From Mycolicibacterium sarraceniae (GTDB lineage: Bacteria > Actinomycetota > Actinomycetes > Mycobacteriales > Mycobacteriaceae): a stretch of DNA of 64,000 nucleotides. Where the stretch lies: the NCBI RefSeq assembly GCF_010731875.1, contig NZ_AP022595.1, forward strand, positions 930,001 through 994,000, given 5' to 3'. The notes below the pieces were generated by a model. That model had not been told where the DNA came from, ran no database searches, and was given only the letters and a program-made list of their open reading frames with translations. Made by a program: the position numbers and the translations under genes. This document shows, in pieces, positions 36,078-45,845 of the stretch. The first letter of the stretch is position 1, and the number at the start of each line of letters is the position of its first letter.

Positions 36078-37607
36078 GTGAGCGACGAGCAGACCGTCAC
36101 CGATCTGCTCGCGCGGTTGACCGACGTCGACGATCGCGGGATCCATGCTGACGACGGCTCGTATTCGAGCTGGCGCCAACATATTCAGGATGCCGCCGAC
36201 CTGGCGGCGGCACTGAAAGCCCGGCTCGATCCGGCCAAGCCGCCGCACATCGGCGCGCTGCTGGGTAACACGCCGTTCTTTTCCTCGCTGCTGGTAGCAG
36301 CGGGGTTGGCCGGGCTCGTCCCGGTCGGCCTCAACCCCACCCGCCGCGGTGAAGCGCTGGCGCGCGATATCCAGACAGCCGACTGTCAACTGGTGCTCGC
36401 CGACGGCGAGGTGGGCCCGCAAACCTACGGCGCCGGTTTCACCCCCGAGGGGATGGCGGTCATCGACGTCGGAACGTCCGCGTGGGCCGAAGAGCTCGCA
36501 CAGTTCCGTGGCACGCCGATCACGTTCGCGTCCAGCCGCTTCGATGACCTGTTCATGCTGATCTTCACCTCGGGCACCAGCGGTGACCCGAAGGCGGTGC
36601 GCTGCACTCACGAGAAAGTGGCATGTCCCGGGGTGATGCTGGCGCAGCGGTTCGGGCTGGGCCCGGCCGACACCTGCTACCTGTCGATGCCGCTGTTCCA
36701 CTCGAACGCGGTGATGGCGGGCTGGGCGGTAGCCGTGGCAGCCGGGGCGTCGATTGCGTTGCGCCGCAAGTTCTCCGCTTCGCAGTTCATTCCCGACGCG
36801 CGCCGGTTCAACGCCACCTACGCCAACTACGTCGGCAAGCCGATGTCCTACATCCTGGCCACCCCGGCTCTTCCCGACGATGCCGACAACCCGCTGCGCA
36901 TCGTCTACGGCAATGAGGCCGCACCACGCGATATCGACCGGTTCGCACAACGTTTCGGCGTGACAGTGGTCGACGGCTTCGGCTCCACCGAGGGCGGCGT
37001 GAACATCGCTCGCACCCCAGACACTCCGGAGGGTGCACTGGGGCCGCTGCCTGAAGGGCTCGAGATCGTCGACGTCGAGACCGGTGAGACGTGCCCGCCA
37101 GGGGTGATCGGCGAGCTGGTCAACCTCACCGGCCCTGGGAATTTCCGCGGTTACCACAACGCGCCCGACGCCGAGACTGAGCGGATGACCGGCGGGGTCT
37201 ATCACAGCGGGGACCTCGCCTACCGGGATGACGATGGCTACGTGTACTTCGCCGGCCGGCTTGGCGACTGGATGCGGGTCGACGGGGAGAACCTGGGCAC
37301 CGCGCCCATCGAGCGGGTGTTGATGCGCTACCCCGACGTCACCGAGGCCGTGGTCTACCCGATCCCCGACCCTGCGATCGGGGATCGGGTGATGGCCGCA
37401 CTGGTGCTCCCGGAGGGCACGGAGTTCGACCCGGCCACTTTCCGCAAATTCCTCACCGCCCAAGATGATCTCGGGCCCAAACAGTGGCCGGCGTTCGTGC
37501 GGGTGAGTACCGGACTGCCGCGCACCGAGACGTTCAAGGTGATCAAACGCAAGCTTTCAGCGCAGGCGCTGGAGTGTGCGGACCCGGTCTTCGAAATCCA
37601 GCGTTGA
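36078..37607 (+). CDS. fadD17: Steroid acyl-CoA synthetase FadD17
   Basis: A 509-residue AMP-forming acyl-CoA ligase. The P-loop is IFTSGTSGDPKAVRCTHEK, with GFGSTEGGVNIAR as adenylation motif and YHSGDLAYRDDDGYVYFAGR in the hinge region. FadD17 (Rv3506) activates steroid side-chain acids to CoA thioesters with five-carbon chains. The start is GTG 36078, just after the fadE27 stop. The gene ends 6 bases from the convergent ilvX-like stop. Confidence 0.92.
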   Translation: MSDEQTVTDLLARLTDVDDRGIHADDGSYSSWRQHIQDAADLAAALKARLDPAKPPHIGALLGNTPFFSSLLVAAGLAGLVPVGLNPTRRGEALARDIQTADCQLVLADGEVGPQTYGAGFTPEGMAVIDVGTSAWAEELAQFRGTPITFASSRFDDLFMLIFTSGTSGDPKAVRCTHEKVACPGVMLAQRFGLGPADTCYLSMPLFHSNAVMAGWAVAVAAGASIALRRKFSASQFIPDARRFNATYANYVGKPMSYILATPALPDDADNPLRIVYGNEAAPRDIDRFAQRFGVTVVDGFGSTEGGVNIARTPDTPEGALGPLPEGLEIVDVETGETCPPGVIGELVNLTGPGNFRGYHNAPDAETERMTGGVYHSGDLAYRDDDGYVYFAGRLGDWMRVDGENLGTAPIERVLMRYPDVTEAVVYPIPDPAIGDRVMAALVLPEGTEFDPATFRKFLTAQDDLGPKQWPAFVRVSTGLPRTETFKVIKRKLSAQALECADPVFEIQR

Positions 37608-37613
37608 ACCGGG

Positions 37614-39170
37614 TTACACCACCATCGACGGCATGACCGCCTCGATCAGATGCGGTCCCGGTTCATCGAACGCCCATTGCAGGGCGTCGGCGAGCTCTTC
37701 GGCGGTGCCGACCCGCCGCGCAGGAACGCCCATACCCTTGGCGATCTGGACGTAATCCATTGTGGGACTGGTCAAATCGAGTAGCGACTCGGCTTTTGGG
37801 CCTGGCCCGGATCCCGCGGCCTCGGCACCGACCCGCTGCAGTTCGATCCGCAGGATGTCGTAGGCGCGGTTAGCATAGACGACGGTGGTGATGTCGAGCC
37901 GTTCGCGGGCTTGGGTCCACAGCGCCGAAATGGTGTACATCGCCGAGCCATCGGACTCCAAGCACAGCACCGGGCGGTCTGGTGCGGCGATCGCGGCACC
38001 GACGGACACCGGCAGTGCGAAACCGATCGCCCCTCCGGTGAGCGTGAGCCAATCGTGCGCTGGGGTGCCCGCGGTCGCTTGGGGCAGAAGGACTCCCGAC
38101 GTGTTCGACTCGTCCACGACGATGGCCCGCTCGGGCAGCAGCGCCCCGATCACATCGGCTGAGGTCGCCACGGTGAGTGGGCCGTGCGGCAGCGCCGGCC
38201 GCGCCGGCTCCGCGGTGGCGGCGATCTCGGACGGTGCGATCCGGTCTGCCAGCACCTCGATTGCCGCGGCGGCACCGACCGGGCCTGCCAGCGCGTGCAC
38301 GGCACAGTCCTCGGGCACCAAGTCGCTCGCTTTGCCGGGGTAGGCGAAGAACGACACCGGATGGGGCGCGCCCGCCAACACCAGGTGCCGCGCGCCGGCG
38401 AGCTGCGCAACGGCCGCCTCCGCGAAATAGGCCAGCCGCTCCACCGCGGGCAGGCCCGCCCCGCGTTCCAGCCGAGTCGGGAAGGTCTCGCACAGCACGC
38501 GCGCACCACACGCCTGCGAGATCCTGACCGCCGCGGACAGACCGGCCCCACCGGTGGCGTCACCGCCCACCAAGATCACCGTCGGCTCACCCGAGCCCAG
38601 TGCGGCTTCGGCCTCACTGAGATCCACATGTGGCGGATCAACTTGCACCACAGCGCTTTCCAGGGTGGTGGCACCGTCGTCCCAGGAGACGTCGGCAGGC
38701 AGGATCAGCGTGGCGATGTGCTTACGGGCGCGCGTCGACGCGATCGCCTCGGCGGCGTCGGCGGCCACCTCGCTGACCGCGAGGGTTCGCCGCAGCCAGC
38801 CGGACACGGTGCCGGCGACCGAATCGATATCGGATTCCAGCGGAGCGTCGTACTTCGTGTGGTAGGTCGCGTGGTCGCCGACGACGACGACCATCGGCAC
38901 ATGCGCGCGCCGGGCGTTGTGCAGATTCGCCAGCCCATTGCCCAGCCCGGGCCCCAGATGCAGCAGCACCGCGGCCGGTTGGCCCGAGATCCGGGCGTAC
39001 CCGTCGGCCGCCCCGGTGGCGACTCCTTCGAAAAGGGTGAGCACACCGCGCATCTGCGGCACGGTGTCCAGCGCGGCGACGAAATGCATCTCCGACGTCC
39101 CAGGGTTGGCGAAACAGACCCGCACCCCGTTGTCGACCAGCGTGGTGATCAGTGCTTGTGCGCCGTTCAC
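37614..39170 (-). CDS. ilvX: Acetolactate synthase-like thiamine-diphosphate enzyme
   Basis: A 518-residue ThDP enzyme. FANPGTSEMHFVAALD starts the pyrimidine domain with the catalytic-type Glu in LFEGVATGAADGYAR, and the PP domain has LESDGSAMYTISALW. The usual GDG of the cofactor motif reads SDG here. It matches Rv3509c (IlvX), which lies in the same place; its substrate is not known and it is probably not a true biosynthetic acetolactate synthase. GTG 39170 gives the natural NGAQALI start. Confidence 0.88.
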   Translation of the reverse strand: MNGAQALITTLVDNGVRVCFANPGTSEMHFVAALDTVPQMRGVLTLFEGVATGAADGYARISGQPAAVLLHLGPGLGNGLANLHNARRAHVPMVVVVGDHATYHTKYDAPLESDIDSVAGTVSGWLRRTLAVSEVAADAAEAIASTRARKHIATLILPADVSWDDGATTLESAVVQVDPPHVDLSEAEAALGSGEPTVILVGGDATGGAGLSAAVRISQACGARVLCETFPTRLERGAGLPAVERLAYFAEAAVAQLAGARHLVLAGAPHPVSFFAYPGKASDLVPEDCAVHALAGPVGAAAAIEVLADRIAPSEIAATAEPARPALPHGPLTVATSADVIGALLPERAIVVDESNTSGVLLPQATAGTPAHDWLTLTGGAIGFALPVSVGAAIAAPDRPVLCLESDGSAMYTISALWTQARERLDITTVVYANRAYDILRIELQRVGAEAAGSGPGPKAESLLDLTSPTMDYVQIAKGMGVPARRVGTAEELADALQWAFDEPGPHLIEAVMPSMVV

Positions 39171-39205
39171 CCGACCGAGCATAGCCAGATCAGCCGGCAG
39201 CCCTG

Positions 39206-40327
39206 CTAGCTGTCGCGGATCGTGTCCAGTTTCCGAGTTGCGTCCTCGAAGCCGGCGACCAGTTCGGCGATGATGTCGGCGACCGGGCGGATCTCGTTCA
39301 TCCGGCCGACGATCTGGCCGACCGGCACGGCGACGGTGTCGGGATTGTCCGACTCGTTCATCCGCTGATGCGCCTCACTGACCAGGATGTTCTGCAGCGG
39401 CATAGGCAGTGGATCCGGCGCGCCCTCGGCATCCCAGGCTTGCGTCCACTTGGTCTTCAGCAGACGCGCCGGCTTGCCGGTGTAGATCTTGCGGCGCACG
39501 GTGTCGCTGGAGGTGGCCCGCAGAAGCGCGTCCTGAATAGTCGACGTTCCGCCGGGCTGGCGGTGTCCGAGGTCGTATTCGGCGGAGGTCAGGAATGCCG
39601 ATCCCATCCAGACTCCAGAGGCTCCGAGCGCCAGCGCGGCCGCCACCTGCCCGCCCGTGCCGATACCGCCCGCCGCGAGCACCGGGGCCCTGCCGTCGAG
39701 CGCATCGACGATTTCGGGCCAGAGCACCACAGAGCCGATCTCGCCGGTGTGACCGCCGGCCTCATGGCCCTGGGCGACGACGATGTCGACGCCGTTGTCG
39801 ACATGTCGTTGCGCGTGCTTGGCCGAACCGGCCAGCGCCGCGATCGGCACACCAGCTTCGTGCACCAGGTCGATGACGTCCTTGGGCGGCGAGCCGAGCG
39901 CGTTGGCAATCAGCTTGATCGGGTGTCGCAACGCGACGTCGACGTGTGAGCGAGCCACCGAATGCAGCCAGCCGAGCACGCCCTCGTTGCGTTCGCCGTC
40001 ATCGGGAAGCGGGGGCACCCCGAGGTCGGCGAGCGTCTTGGCGACGAAATCGCGATGCGGCTGCGACACGAGCTTGTCGATGTCGACGGCGGTGCCTTCG
40101 GTGGGCGCCTTCGCTGGCATCACGACGTCGACGCCGTACGGCTTACCGTCGGTGTTCGCGTCCATCCACTGCAGTACGGCTTCCAGGTCGTCGGGGTGGT
40201 TGAACCGCACACACCCCAGCACACCCATGCCGCCGGCCCGGCTGACAGCCGCGGCGACCTTTTCCGACGGGGTGAAAACGAAGATCGGGTAGTCGATGCC
40301 GAACCGATCGCACAGTTCTGTGTGCAT
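39206..40327 (-). CDS. Nitronate monooxygenase/FMN enoyl reductase-type enzyme
   Basis: A 373-residue FMN TIM-barrel protein of the 2-nitropropane dioxygenase family. Motifs are GGMGVLGCVRF, AQGHEAGGHTGEIGS with the usual catalytic His, and VLAAGGIGTGGQVAAALALG for FMN phosphate binding. ATG 40327 overlaps the fadD19 stop, so the two are co-translated, suggesting action on a steroid acyl-CoA or a toxic by-product. It resembles Rv3553-type proteins more than classical FabK. The reaction is not established. Confidence 0.85.
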   Translation of the reverse strand: MHTELCDRFGIDYPIFVFTPSEKVAAAVSRAGGMGVLGCVRFNHPDDLEAVLQWMDANTDGKPYGVDVVMPAKAPTEGTAVDIDKLVSQPHRDFVAKTLADLGVPPLPDDGERNEGVLGWLHSVARSHVDVALRHPIKLIANALGSPPKDVIDLVHEAGVPIAALAGSAKHAQRHVDNGVDIVVAQGHEAGGHTGEIGSVVLWPEIVDALDGRAPVLAAGGIGTGGQVAAALALGASGVWMGSAFLTSAEYDLGHRQPGGTSTIQDALLRATSSDTVRRKIYTGKPARLLKTKWTQAWDAEGAPDPLPMPLQNILVSEAHQRMNESDNPDTVAVPVGQIVGRMNEIRPVADIIAELVAGFEDATRKLDTIRDS

Positions 40328-41979
40328 CAGCTGGTGGCGCCCGCGTACTTGGCGTGCACCTCGTCGGCAGCCCGCAACTCGGTCTGATCCTTGGCCCACT
40401 TGTAGTCCGGCTTGCCGGCGGGCGAACGCTTCACCTCATCGACCAGCCAGAGGCTGCGCGGAACCTTGTAGCCGGCAATCTCCTTGCGCACGAACGTATC
40501 CAGATCGGCCAGCGTCGGGCGGGCGCCCTTGCGGGGCGCGACCACGGCGGCGACGTGGCTGCCGAAGCGCGGATCGGGCACACCGACGACGAGGGCGTCG
40601 AACACATCTGGATGGCCCTTGAGCGCGGCCTCAACCTCTTCGGGGTAGATCTTCTCGCCGCCGCTGTTGATCGACACCGAGCCGCGGCCCAGCATCGTGA
40701 CGGAACCGTCCACCTCGACCTCGGCGTAGTCGCCGGGGATCGCATAGCGCACGCCGTTATAGGTCTTGAACGTCTCAGCGGTCTTTTTCTCGTCCTTGTA
40801 GTAGCCGACCGGGATGTTGCCCTTCTTGGCGATGACACCGCGCACCCCGGAACCGGGCTTGACTTCGTTGCCGTCCTCGTCGAGCACGACGGTGCGATGG
40901 TCGATCGTCACCCGCGGACCACCGTTGCGGTGCTCCCCCTTGGCCACGATGCTGGTGCCACCGAAGCCGGTTTCCGATGAACCGATCGAGTCGGTGATCA
41001 CTCGGTTGGGCAGCAGTTCGAGCAGCTTCTCCTTGAGGCTGGTCGAGAACAGCGCCGCGGTGCTCGCCAGCAGGAACAGCGAGGACAGGTCGTAGTCCTT
41101 GCCGCTGTCGTGGGCGGCCTGCAGCGCGTCGAGCAACGGCCGCGCCATGGCGTCACCGGTGAAGAACAACAGGTTCACCTTGTGGTCGTGGATGGTGCGC
41201 CAGACTTCGTCGGCGTCGAATTCGGGTGCCAGGATGGTGGTTTGGCCCGAGAAGATGGACATCCAGGTAGCCGACTGGGTCGCGCCGTGGATCATCGGCG
41301 GGATCGCGTAGCGAACCATCGGCGGGTTTGCCACCGCGGCACGGGACAGGTCGTATTCGTCCTTGATGAACTCACCCGTGGCGAAGTCGGTGCCGCCGAA
41401 CAGAACCCGGTAGATGTCCTCGTGGCGCCACATCACGCCCTTGGGGAAGCCGGTGGTCCCGCCGGTGTAGAGCAGGTAGATATCGTCCTCGCTGCGCTGC
41501 CCGAAGTCCCGCTCCGGTGAGCTCTCGGCGATGGCGGCGTAGAACTCCACGCCGCCATAGCGCCGGTAGTCCAGGTCGCTGCCGTCTTCGACAACCAGGA
41601 TCGTCTTCACCTCAGGGGTCTCCGGCAGCACGTTGGCGACCCGGTCGGCGTACTGACGCTCGTGGACCAACGCAACCATGTCGGAGTTCTCAAACAGGTA
41701 GCGCAGTTCGCCCTCGACGTAGCGGAAGTTGACGTTCACCAGGATGGCGCCCGCCTTGATCGTGCCGAGCATCGCGATGACGATCTCGATCCGATTCCGG
41801 CAGTACAGCCCGACCTTGTCGTCCTTCTTGACGCCGTGGTCGATGAGGTAGTGGGCGAAGCGATTCGCTTTCTCCTCGAGCTCGGCGAACGTGATTCGGT
41901 CGTCACCACAAATGAAGGCCACGCGATCAGGCACGGCGTCGATGGCGTGTTCGGCTAGATCAGCTATGTTTAGGGCCAC
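40327..41979 (-). CDS. fadD19: Steroid acyl-CoA synthetase FadD19
   Basis: A 550-residue AMP-forming ligase. The P-loop is [17 protein letters not shown], with [12 protein letters not shown] and [20 protein letters not shown] further on, and the catalytic lysine in [11 protein letters not shown]. FadD19 (Rv3515c) activates C24/C26 steroid side-chain acids and is needed for branched sterols. The start is GTG 41979, 11 bases from a KstR site, so the leader is very short. It is followed by the overlapping nitronate monooxygenase-like gene. Confidence 0.95.
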   Translation of the reverse strand: MALNIADLAEHAIDAVPDRVAFICGDDRITFAELEEKANRFAHYLIDHGVKKDDKVGLYCRNRIEIVIAMLGTIKAGAILVNVNFRYVEGELRYLFENSDMVALVHERQYADRVANVLPETPEVKTILVVEDGSDLDYRRYGGVEFYAAIAESSPERDFGQRSEDDIYLLYTGGTTGFPKGVMWRHEDIYRVLFGGTDFATGEFIKDEYDLSRAAVANPPMVRYAIPPMIHGATQSATWMSIFSGQTTILAPEFDADEVWRTIHDHKVNLLFFTGDAMARPLLDALQAAHDSGKDYDLSSLFLLASTAALFSTSLKEKLLELLPNRVITDSIGSSETGFGGTSIVAKGEHRNGGPRVTIDHRTVVLDEDGNEVKPGSGVRGVIAKKGNIPVGYYKDEKKTAETFKTYNGVRYAIPGDYAEVEVDGSVTMLGRGSVSINSGGEKIYPEEVEAALKGHPDVFDALVVGVPDPRFGSHVAAVVAPRKGARPTLADLDTFVRKEIAGYKVPRSLWLVDEVKRSPAGKPDYKWAKDQTELRAADEVHAKYAGATS

Positions 41980-41989
41980 GGACCCAAAC

Positions 41990-42003
41990 TAGAACGTGTT
42001 ACA
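41990..42003. promoter_or_regulatory. KstR operator between fadD19 and echA19
   Basis: TAGAACGTGTTACA fits the KstR consensus exactly and is identical to the site at 33685-33698. It lies 11 bases from the fadD19 start and 45 bases from the echA19 start, serving both directions. Confidence 0.88.
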
Positions 42004-42047
42004 TTTCGACACAAGTCTGTGGCAAAGATGCTGGAAGGCGAATACCC

Positions 42048-42848
42048 GTGAGCGAGCCCAAAAAACAAGCCGACGCCCTCATTGAGCAGCGCGGACACAC
42101 CCTCATCGTCACACTGAACCGGCCTGAGGCGCGCAACGCGCTTTCCACCGAGATGCTCTCGATTATGGTCGACGCCTGGAACCGCGTGGACGAGGATCCC
42201 GAGATCCGAACCTGCATCCTGACGGGCGCGGGGGGCTACTTCTGCGCGGGCATGGACCTGAAGAAAGCCACCGAGGCGCCCCCCGGTGACACCTTCAAGA
42301 GTGGCGCGTTTGATCCGACCAAAATCGAGGGGCTGCTGAAGGGGCGCAGGCTGACCAAGCCGCTCATCGCCGCCGTCGAGGGCCCGGCCATCGCGGGCGG
42401 TACCGAGATCCTGCAGGGCACCGATATCCGGGTCGCCGGCGAAAGCGCGAAATTCGGCATCTCGGAAGCCAAGTGGAGCCTGTACCCGATGGGTGGCTCG
42501 GCAGTGCGGCTGCCGCGGCAGATCCCGTACACCATTGCCTGTGACCTGTTGCTGACCGGACGCCACATCACCGCCGCCGAGGCGCTGTCCTACGGGCTGA
42601 TCGGCTATGTGGTGCCCGATGGCACCGCGCTGGAGAAGGCGCTCGAGATCGCCGCGGTGATCAACAACAACGGCCCCTTGGCCGTGCAGGCGATCCTGAA
42701 GACCATCCGCGAATCCGAAGGCATGCACGAACTCGACGCGTTCAAGCCTGACACCGCCAACGGCATCCCGGTGTTCCTGTCCGAGGATTCCAAGGAAGGT
42801 CCGCTGGCGTTCAAGGAGAAGCGCGCCCCGCAGTTCAAGATGCGCTAG
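42048..42848 (+). CDS. echA19: Enoyl-CoA hydratase EchA19
   Basis: A 266-residue crotonase. Oxyanion-hole segments are [12 protein letters not shown] and [17 protein letters not shown], with [19 protein letters not shown] carrying the active-site region. EchA19 (Rv3516) hydrates steroid enoyl-CoAs with a shortened side chain. The start is GTG 42048. It overlaps the convergent cutinase stop by 4 bases. Confidence 0.93.
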   Translation: MSEPKKQADALIEQRGHTLIVTLNRPEARNALSTEMLSIMVDAWNRVDEDPEIRTCILTGAGGYFCAGMDLKKATEAPPGDTFKSGAFDPTKIEGLLKGRRLTKPLIAAVEGPAIAGGTEILQGTDIRVAGESAKFGISEAKWSLYPMGGSAVRLPRQIPYTIACDLLLTGRHITAAEALSYGLIGYVVPDGTALEKALEIAAVINNNGPLAVQAILKTIRESEGMHELDAFKPDTANGIPVFLSEDSKEGPLAFKEKRAPQFKMR

Positions 42849-43591
42849 TTGCTGGCGGTGTTCACCGCCGCGGCCGAAGTGAGCTTCTGCGCGGCGAACG
42901 CGGCGGCCTGCGCGGTCATTCCGTTGTCTGCGTAGGCCTGGTGGGCACCGTTATCGCTGCCCGTCGGTGAGCAGATCGGGTCCTCGGGCACACACTGGTC
43001 GATGGTCTTGCCGGCATACAGGTTGCCCACGGTGATCGGCGGCGCACTGCGGTCAACGGCGTTCAAGAAACCGTTCGATGGTTTCCCGAACAACGCTACG
43101 GCGGCGACGTGGCTGGCGAGCTCGGGAGGCATGGGTTCGTTGATGCCGTTCGGCGGGACGTAGCCGTCGGGGATCTTGTCGGCGGTCACGTAACCGGCCA
43201 CCGCGGCCCCCTGCGAGTAGCCGCCGAGCACCATCTTGGTGGTCGGGCATCTCCCCGCCATGTCGCGGACCCGGTCGCTGGCATCGATGACGCCGTCTGC
43301 TGCCGTCGAGAAGTTCAGCGAGGCAGGGTAATTCACCGCGTAAACATCGACCGATTTTCCGGCCAGCTGAGGTTCTCCCCGCAGCTGGTCAACGAAGGCC
43401 TGGCCGATTCCCCCCACGCCTGGCGGCTCGAACGTTCCGCGGGCGAACACCACTTCGACATCGGGACAACGCTCTGCCGCCGCTGCTGATGGGATCCCGA
43501 ACGGTGCCGCCGTCAGCGCGGTGAGAGTGAGCATCGCGGCCAAAAACAGCCGGCGCACGCGTTGGGCCCGATCGGATTCGATGACAATCAT
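42845..43591 (-). CDS. Secreted cutinase-family esterase
   Basis: A 248-residue protein with a signal peptide (about 1-39, [17 protein letters not shown] then SAAAA). The catalytic serine is in [13 protein letters not shown], and the Asp/His region is [20 protein letters not shown]. Mycobacterial cutinases hydrolyse esters, phospholipids or mycolyl lipids outside the cell. It interrupts the order expected from M. tuberculosis between echA19 and cyp142. A role in releasing sterol esters would fit but is speculative. Confidence 0.88.
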   Translation of the reverse strand: MIVIESDRAQRVRRLFLAAMLTLTALTAAPFGIPSAAAAERCPDVEVVFARGTFEPPGVGGIGQAFVDQLRGEPQLAGKSVDVYAVNYPASLNFSTAADGVIDASDRVRDMAGRCPTTKMVLGGYSQGAAVAGYVTADKIPDGYVPPNGINEPMPPELASHVAAVALFGKPSNGFLNAVDRSAPPITVGNLYAGKTIDQCVPEDPICSPTGSDNGAHQAYADNGMTAQAAAFAAQKLTSAAAVNTASN

Positions 43592-43801
43592 ATCGCCCCA
43601 GTTCGTTTCGTGTCATACCACCTCGGCCAGCCGCATCGCTGTACCACGAGGTGCGTTCATGATTCCCAAAAGTGTTACAGCCCAAACCCACAGACTCCAC
43701 CGCGGATGTCGCTCCTGAGCGGAAGTTTCCAGTGACTGGCACGACAACGCTAACCCTCCCGCGAGCGAGGGTCACCAAAAAACGGTGACGACCTGCCTGC
43801 C

Positions 43802-45013
43802 TTACGCCAGCACCGGCTTCGACGCAGTGAACACCACCGGCATCGCTTCCAACCCACTCACGAAGTTGGCCGGCCGCAGGGGCAGCGCGGTCTCGTCGGC
43901 CAGTCGCAGGTCCGGTAGTCGCTCGAGGAGCTTGCGAATCATCGTGCTGAGCTCCAACCGGGCCAGCTGATTACCCAGGCAGAAGTGGGTTCCGAAGCCG
44001 AATGCCACGTGGCTGTTGGGGTTCCGGTCGATGCGGAAGTTCTCCGGGTCGCCGAAGACCGACTCGTCGAAGTTGGCCGCCTCGAACATCAGCAGCATCT
44101 TCTCGCCCTGACGCAGCTGGGCACCGTGGAATTCGACGTCCCGCATCGCCGTTCTGGCCATGTTCTTCACCGGCGAGGTCCAGCGCAGCATTTCCTCGAT
44201 GGCATTGGGCAGCAGGCTCACGTCCGCTACCAGCCTCTGCCACTGATCACGGCGGCGCACAAGCTGTTCGGTGCCGCCCGACAACGTGTGCCGGGTGGTC
44301 TCGTCCCCGCCGATGAGAATCAGCAGGGTCTCCATGATGATCTCTTGATCGTCCATCCGCTGGCCGTCGACCTCGGAGTTGACCAGAATCGAGAACAGAT
44401 CATCGGTCGGCTCGGACCGGCGCTTGGCGATGGTCTCGGTTGCGTACGCGGAGTACCCGGCGAAGGCGTCCATCACCGCTTGCAACGTCTCGGCGTCGGC
44501 AGCCGAGTTCAAGCCGCACACCAGATCGTCGGACCACTTCAGCAGCGTCGAACGTTCTTCGGGAGCCACGCCGAGCATGTCACCGATAACGGCCATCGGC
44601 AGCGGCGCGGCGATATCGCGAACGAAGTCGCATTCCCCGCGCTCGCAGACCGCGTCGATCAGCGCGTCACACAAGGTGTCGATTCCGGCGAGCTTGTCCA
44701 TCACACGCTTGCGGGTGAAGCCCGCGTTGACGAGCTTGCGGCGCAAGAGGTGTCCAGGATCGTCCATGTCGATCATGTACGGCATACCGGGGTTGTCGGG
44801 CCGGATGCCCCCGGTGTTGGAGAACGTCTCGGGGTCACGTTCGGCGTCGAGGACCGCTTGGTAGGTCGCCGCGGCCGCCAGACCATTGCGGTCGCGGAAC
44901 ACCGGCTCGTTGGCGCGCATCCAGCGATACGCGTCGCGCGCACCTCCGTCGGCGTAGAAACTGCCCTCGGTCAGATCAACATTCGGCTTGGCCGAAGCCA
45001 GGGTGCCTGTCAT
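43802..45013 (-). CDS. cyp142: Cytochrome P450 CYP142
   Basis: A 403-residue P450. The heme loop is FGFGTHFCLGNQLARLELST, the I-helix LLILIGGDETTRHTLSGG and the ExxR is IEEMLRWTSP. CYP142 (Rv3518c) oxidises the cholesterol side-chain terminus (C26/C27), backing up CYP125. It is divergent from the Rv3519-like gene over 57 bases. I saw no KstR-type motif in that gap, unlike most promoters here. Confidence 0.94.
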   Translation of the reverse strand: MTGTLASAKPNVDLTEGSFYADGGARDAYRWMRANEPVFRDRNGLAAAATYQAVLDAERDPETFSNTGGIRPDNPGMPYMIDMDDPGHLLRRKLVNAGFTRKRVMDKLAGIDTLCDALIDAVCERGECDFVRDIAAPLPMAVIGDMLGVAPEERSTLLKWSDDLVCGLNSAADAETLQAVMDAFAGYSAYATETIAKRRSEPTDDLFSILVNSEVDGQRMDDQEIIMETLLILIGGDETTRHTLSGGTEQLVRRRDQWQRLVADVSLLPNAIEEMLRWTSPVKNMARTAMRDVEFHGAQLRQGEKMLLMFEAANFDESVFGDPENFRIDRNPNSHVAFGFGTHFCLGNQLARLELSTMIRKLLERLPDLRLADETALPLRPANFVSGLEAMPVVFTASKPVLA

Positions 45014-45070
45014 CTACTTCCCTCCATACTTCTGTCCACGCGGGCTGTCAAAGCGGATTACAGTGTCCGC

Positions 45071-45790
45071 ATGCCTGTTTCGCAGCACACCATTGCCGGC
45101 ACGGTGCTCACCATGCCGGTGCACATTCGCAAGGCCGACGTTCACACGGCGATGTTCTCGGTTCCGGCCGATGCCGCGCAGCGACTCGTCGCCTACAGCG
45201 GATTGCAGGTCTGCCAGTTCCGGCCGGGCCGTGCGGTGGTGAATCTGATGCTTGCCCGCTACATCGACGGCGATCTGGGCAAGTACCACGAATTCGGTAC
45301 GTGCGTGATGGTCAATCCCCCGGGCTCGGATGCCCACGGCCTCAAAGCTCTTGGCGACGCCGCGGCGTTCATCCATCACCTGCCCGTCGACCAGTCCTTC
45401 ACTCTGGAGGCCGGCCGCACCATCTGGGGCTTCCCCAAGATCATGGCGGACTTCAACGTTCGCCACGCGAGCCCGTTCACCTTCGATGTCAGCGAGGGCG
45501 GATCGCTGATCGCCGGGATCGAATTCCACGGGGGTCTGCCGATTCCGTCGCTGCGCCCGCGCAGCCGGGTTCTCAAGACCTACACCTTCTCCGAGGGCAC
45601 CACTCGCGAGGTGCCCTGGGAGATGAATAATTCCGGTGTCCGCTTCCGGCCGGGTGGCGCCACGCTGCGACTGGGCGATCACCCGTACGCCAAGGAGCTG
45701 GCCTCGCTCGGGCTGCCCAAGCGCGCGATGGTCTCGGGATCGGTCGCCCATGTCGAGATGACGTTCGGCGACGCCCATATCCTGCGTTAA
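45071..45790 (+). CDS. Acetoacetate decarboxylase-like protein (Rv3519)
   Basis: A 239-residue protein. The segment LEAGRTIWGFPKIMADFNV carries the GFPK lysine motif of acetoacetate decarboxylase-like proteins, and RIGHT-like beta-rich surroundings fit that fold. Length and position match Rv3519 (236 residues), a cholesterol-induced gene of unknown reaction. A decarboxylase, hydratase or enoyl-CoA processing role is possible. ATG 45071 has no strong ribosome site. Confidence 0.8.
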   Translation: MPVSQHTIAGTVLTMPVHIRKADVHTAMFSVPADAAQRLVAYSGLQVCQFRPGRAVVNLMLARYIDGDLGKYHEFGTCVMVNPPGSDAHGLKALGDAAAFIHHLPVDQSFTLEAGRTIWGFPKIMADFNVRHASPFTFDVSEGGSLIAGIEFHGGLPIPSLRPRSRVLKTYTFSEGTTREVPWEMNNSGVRFRPGGATLRLGDHPYAKELASLGLPKRAMVSGSVAHVEMTFGDAHILR

Positions 45791-45845
45791 GCCGAACGTC
45801 ATCCGGTCAATCTAGAGCCCCGGCTAGACAACTCGCAAGAAGTGT

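Noticed and set aside
43666..43679. KstR-like sequence upstream of the cutinase gene
   Set aside because: The AAC half is AAA and the first T is C, so two fixed parts fail.
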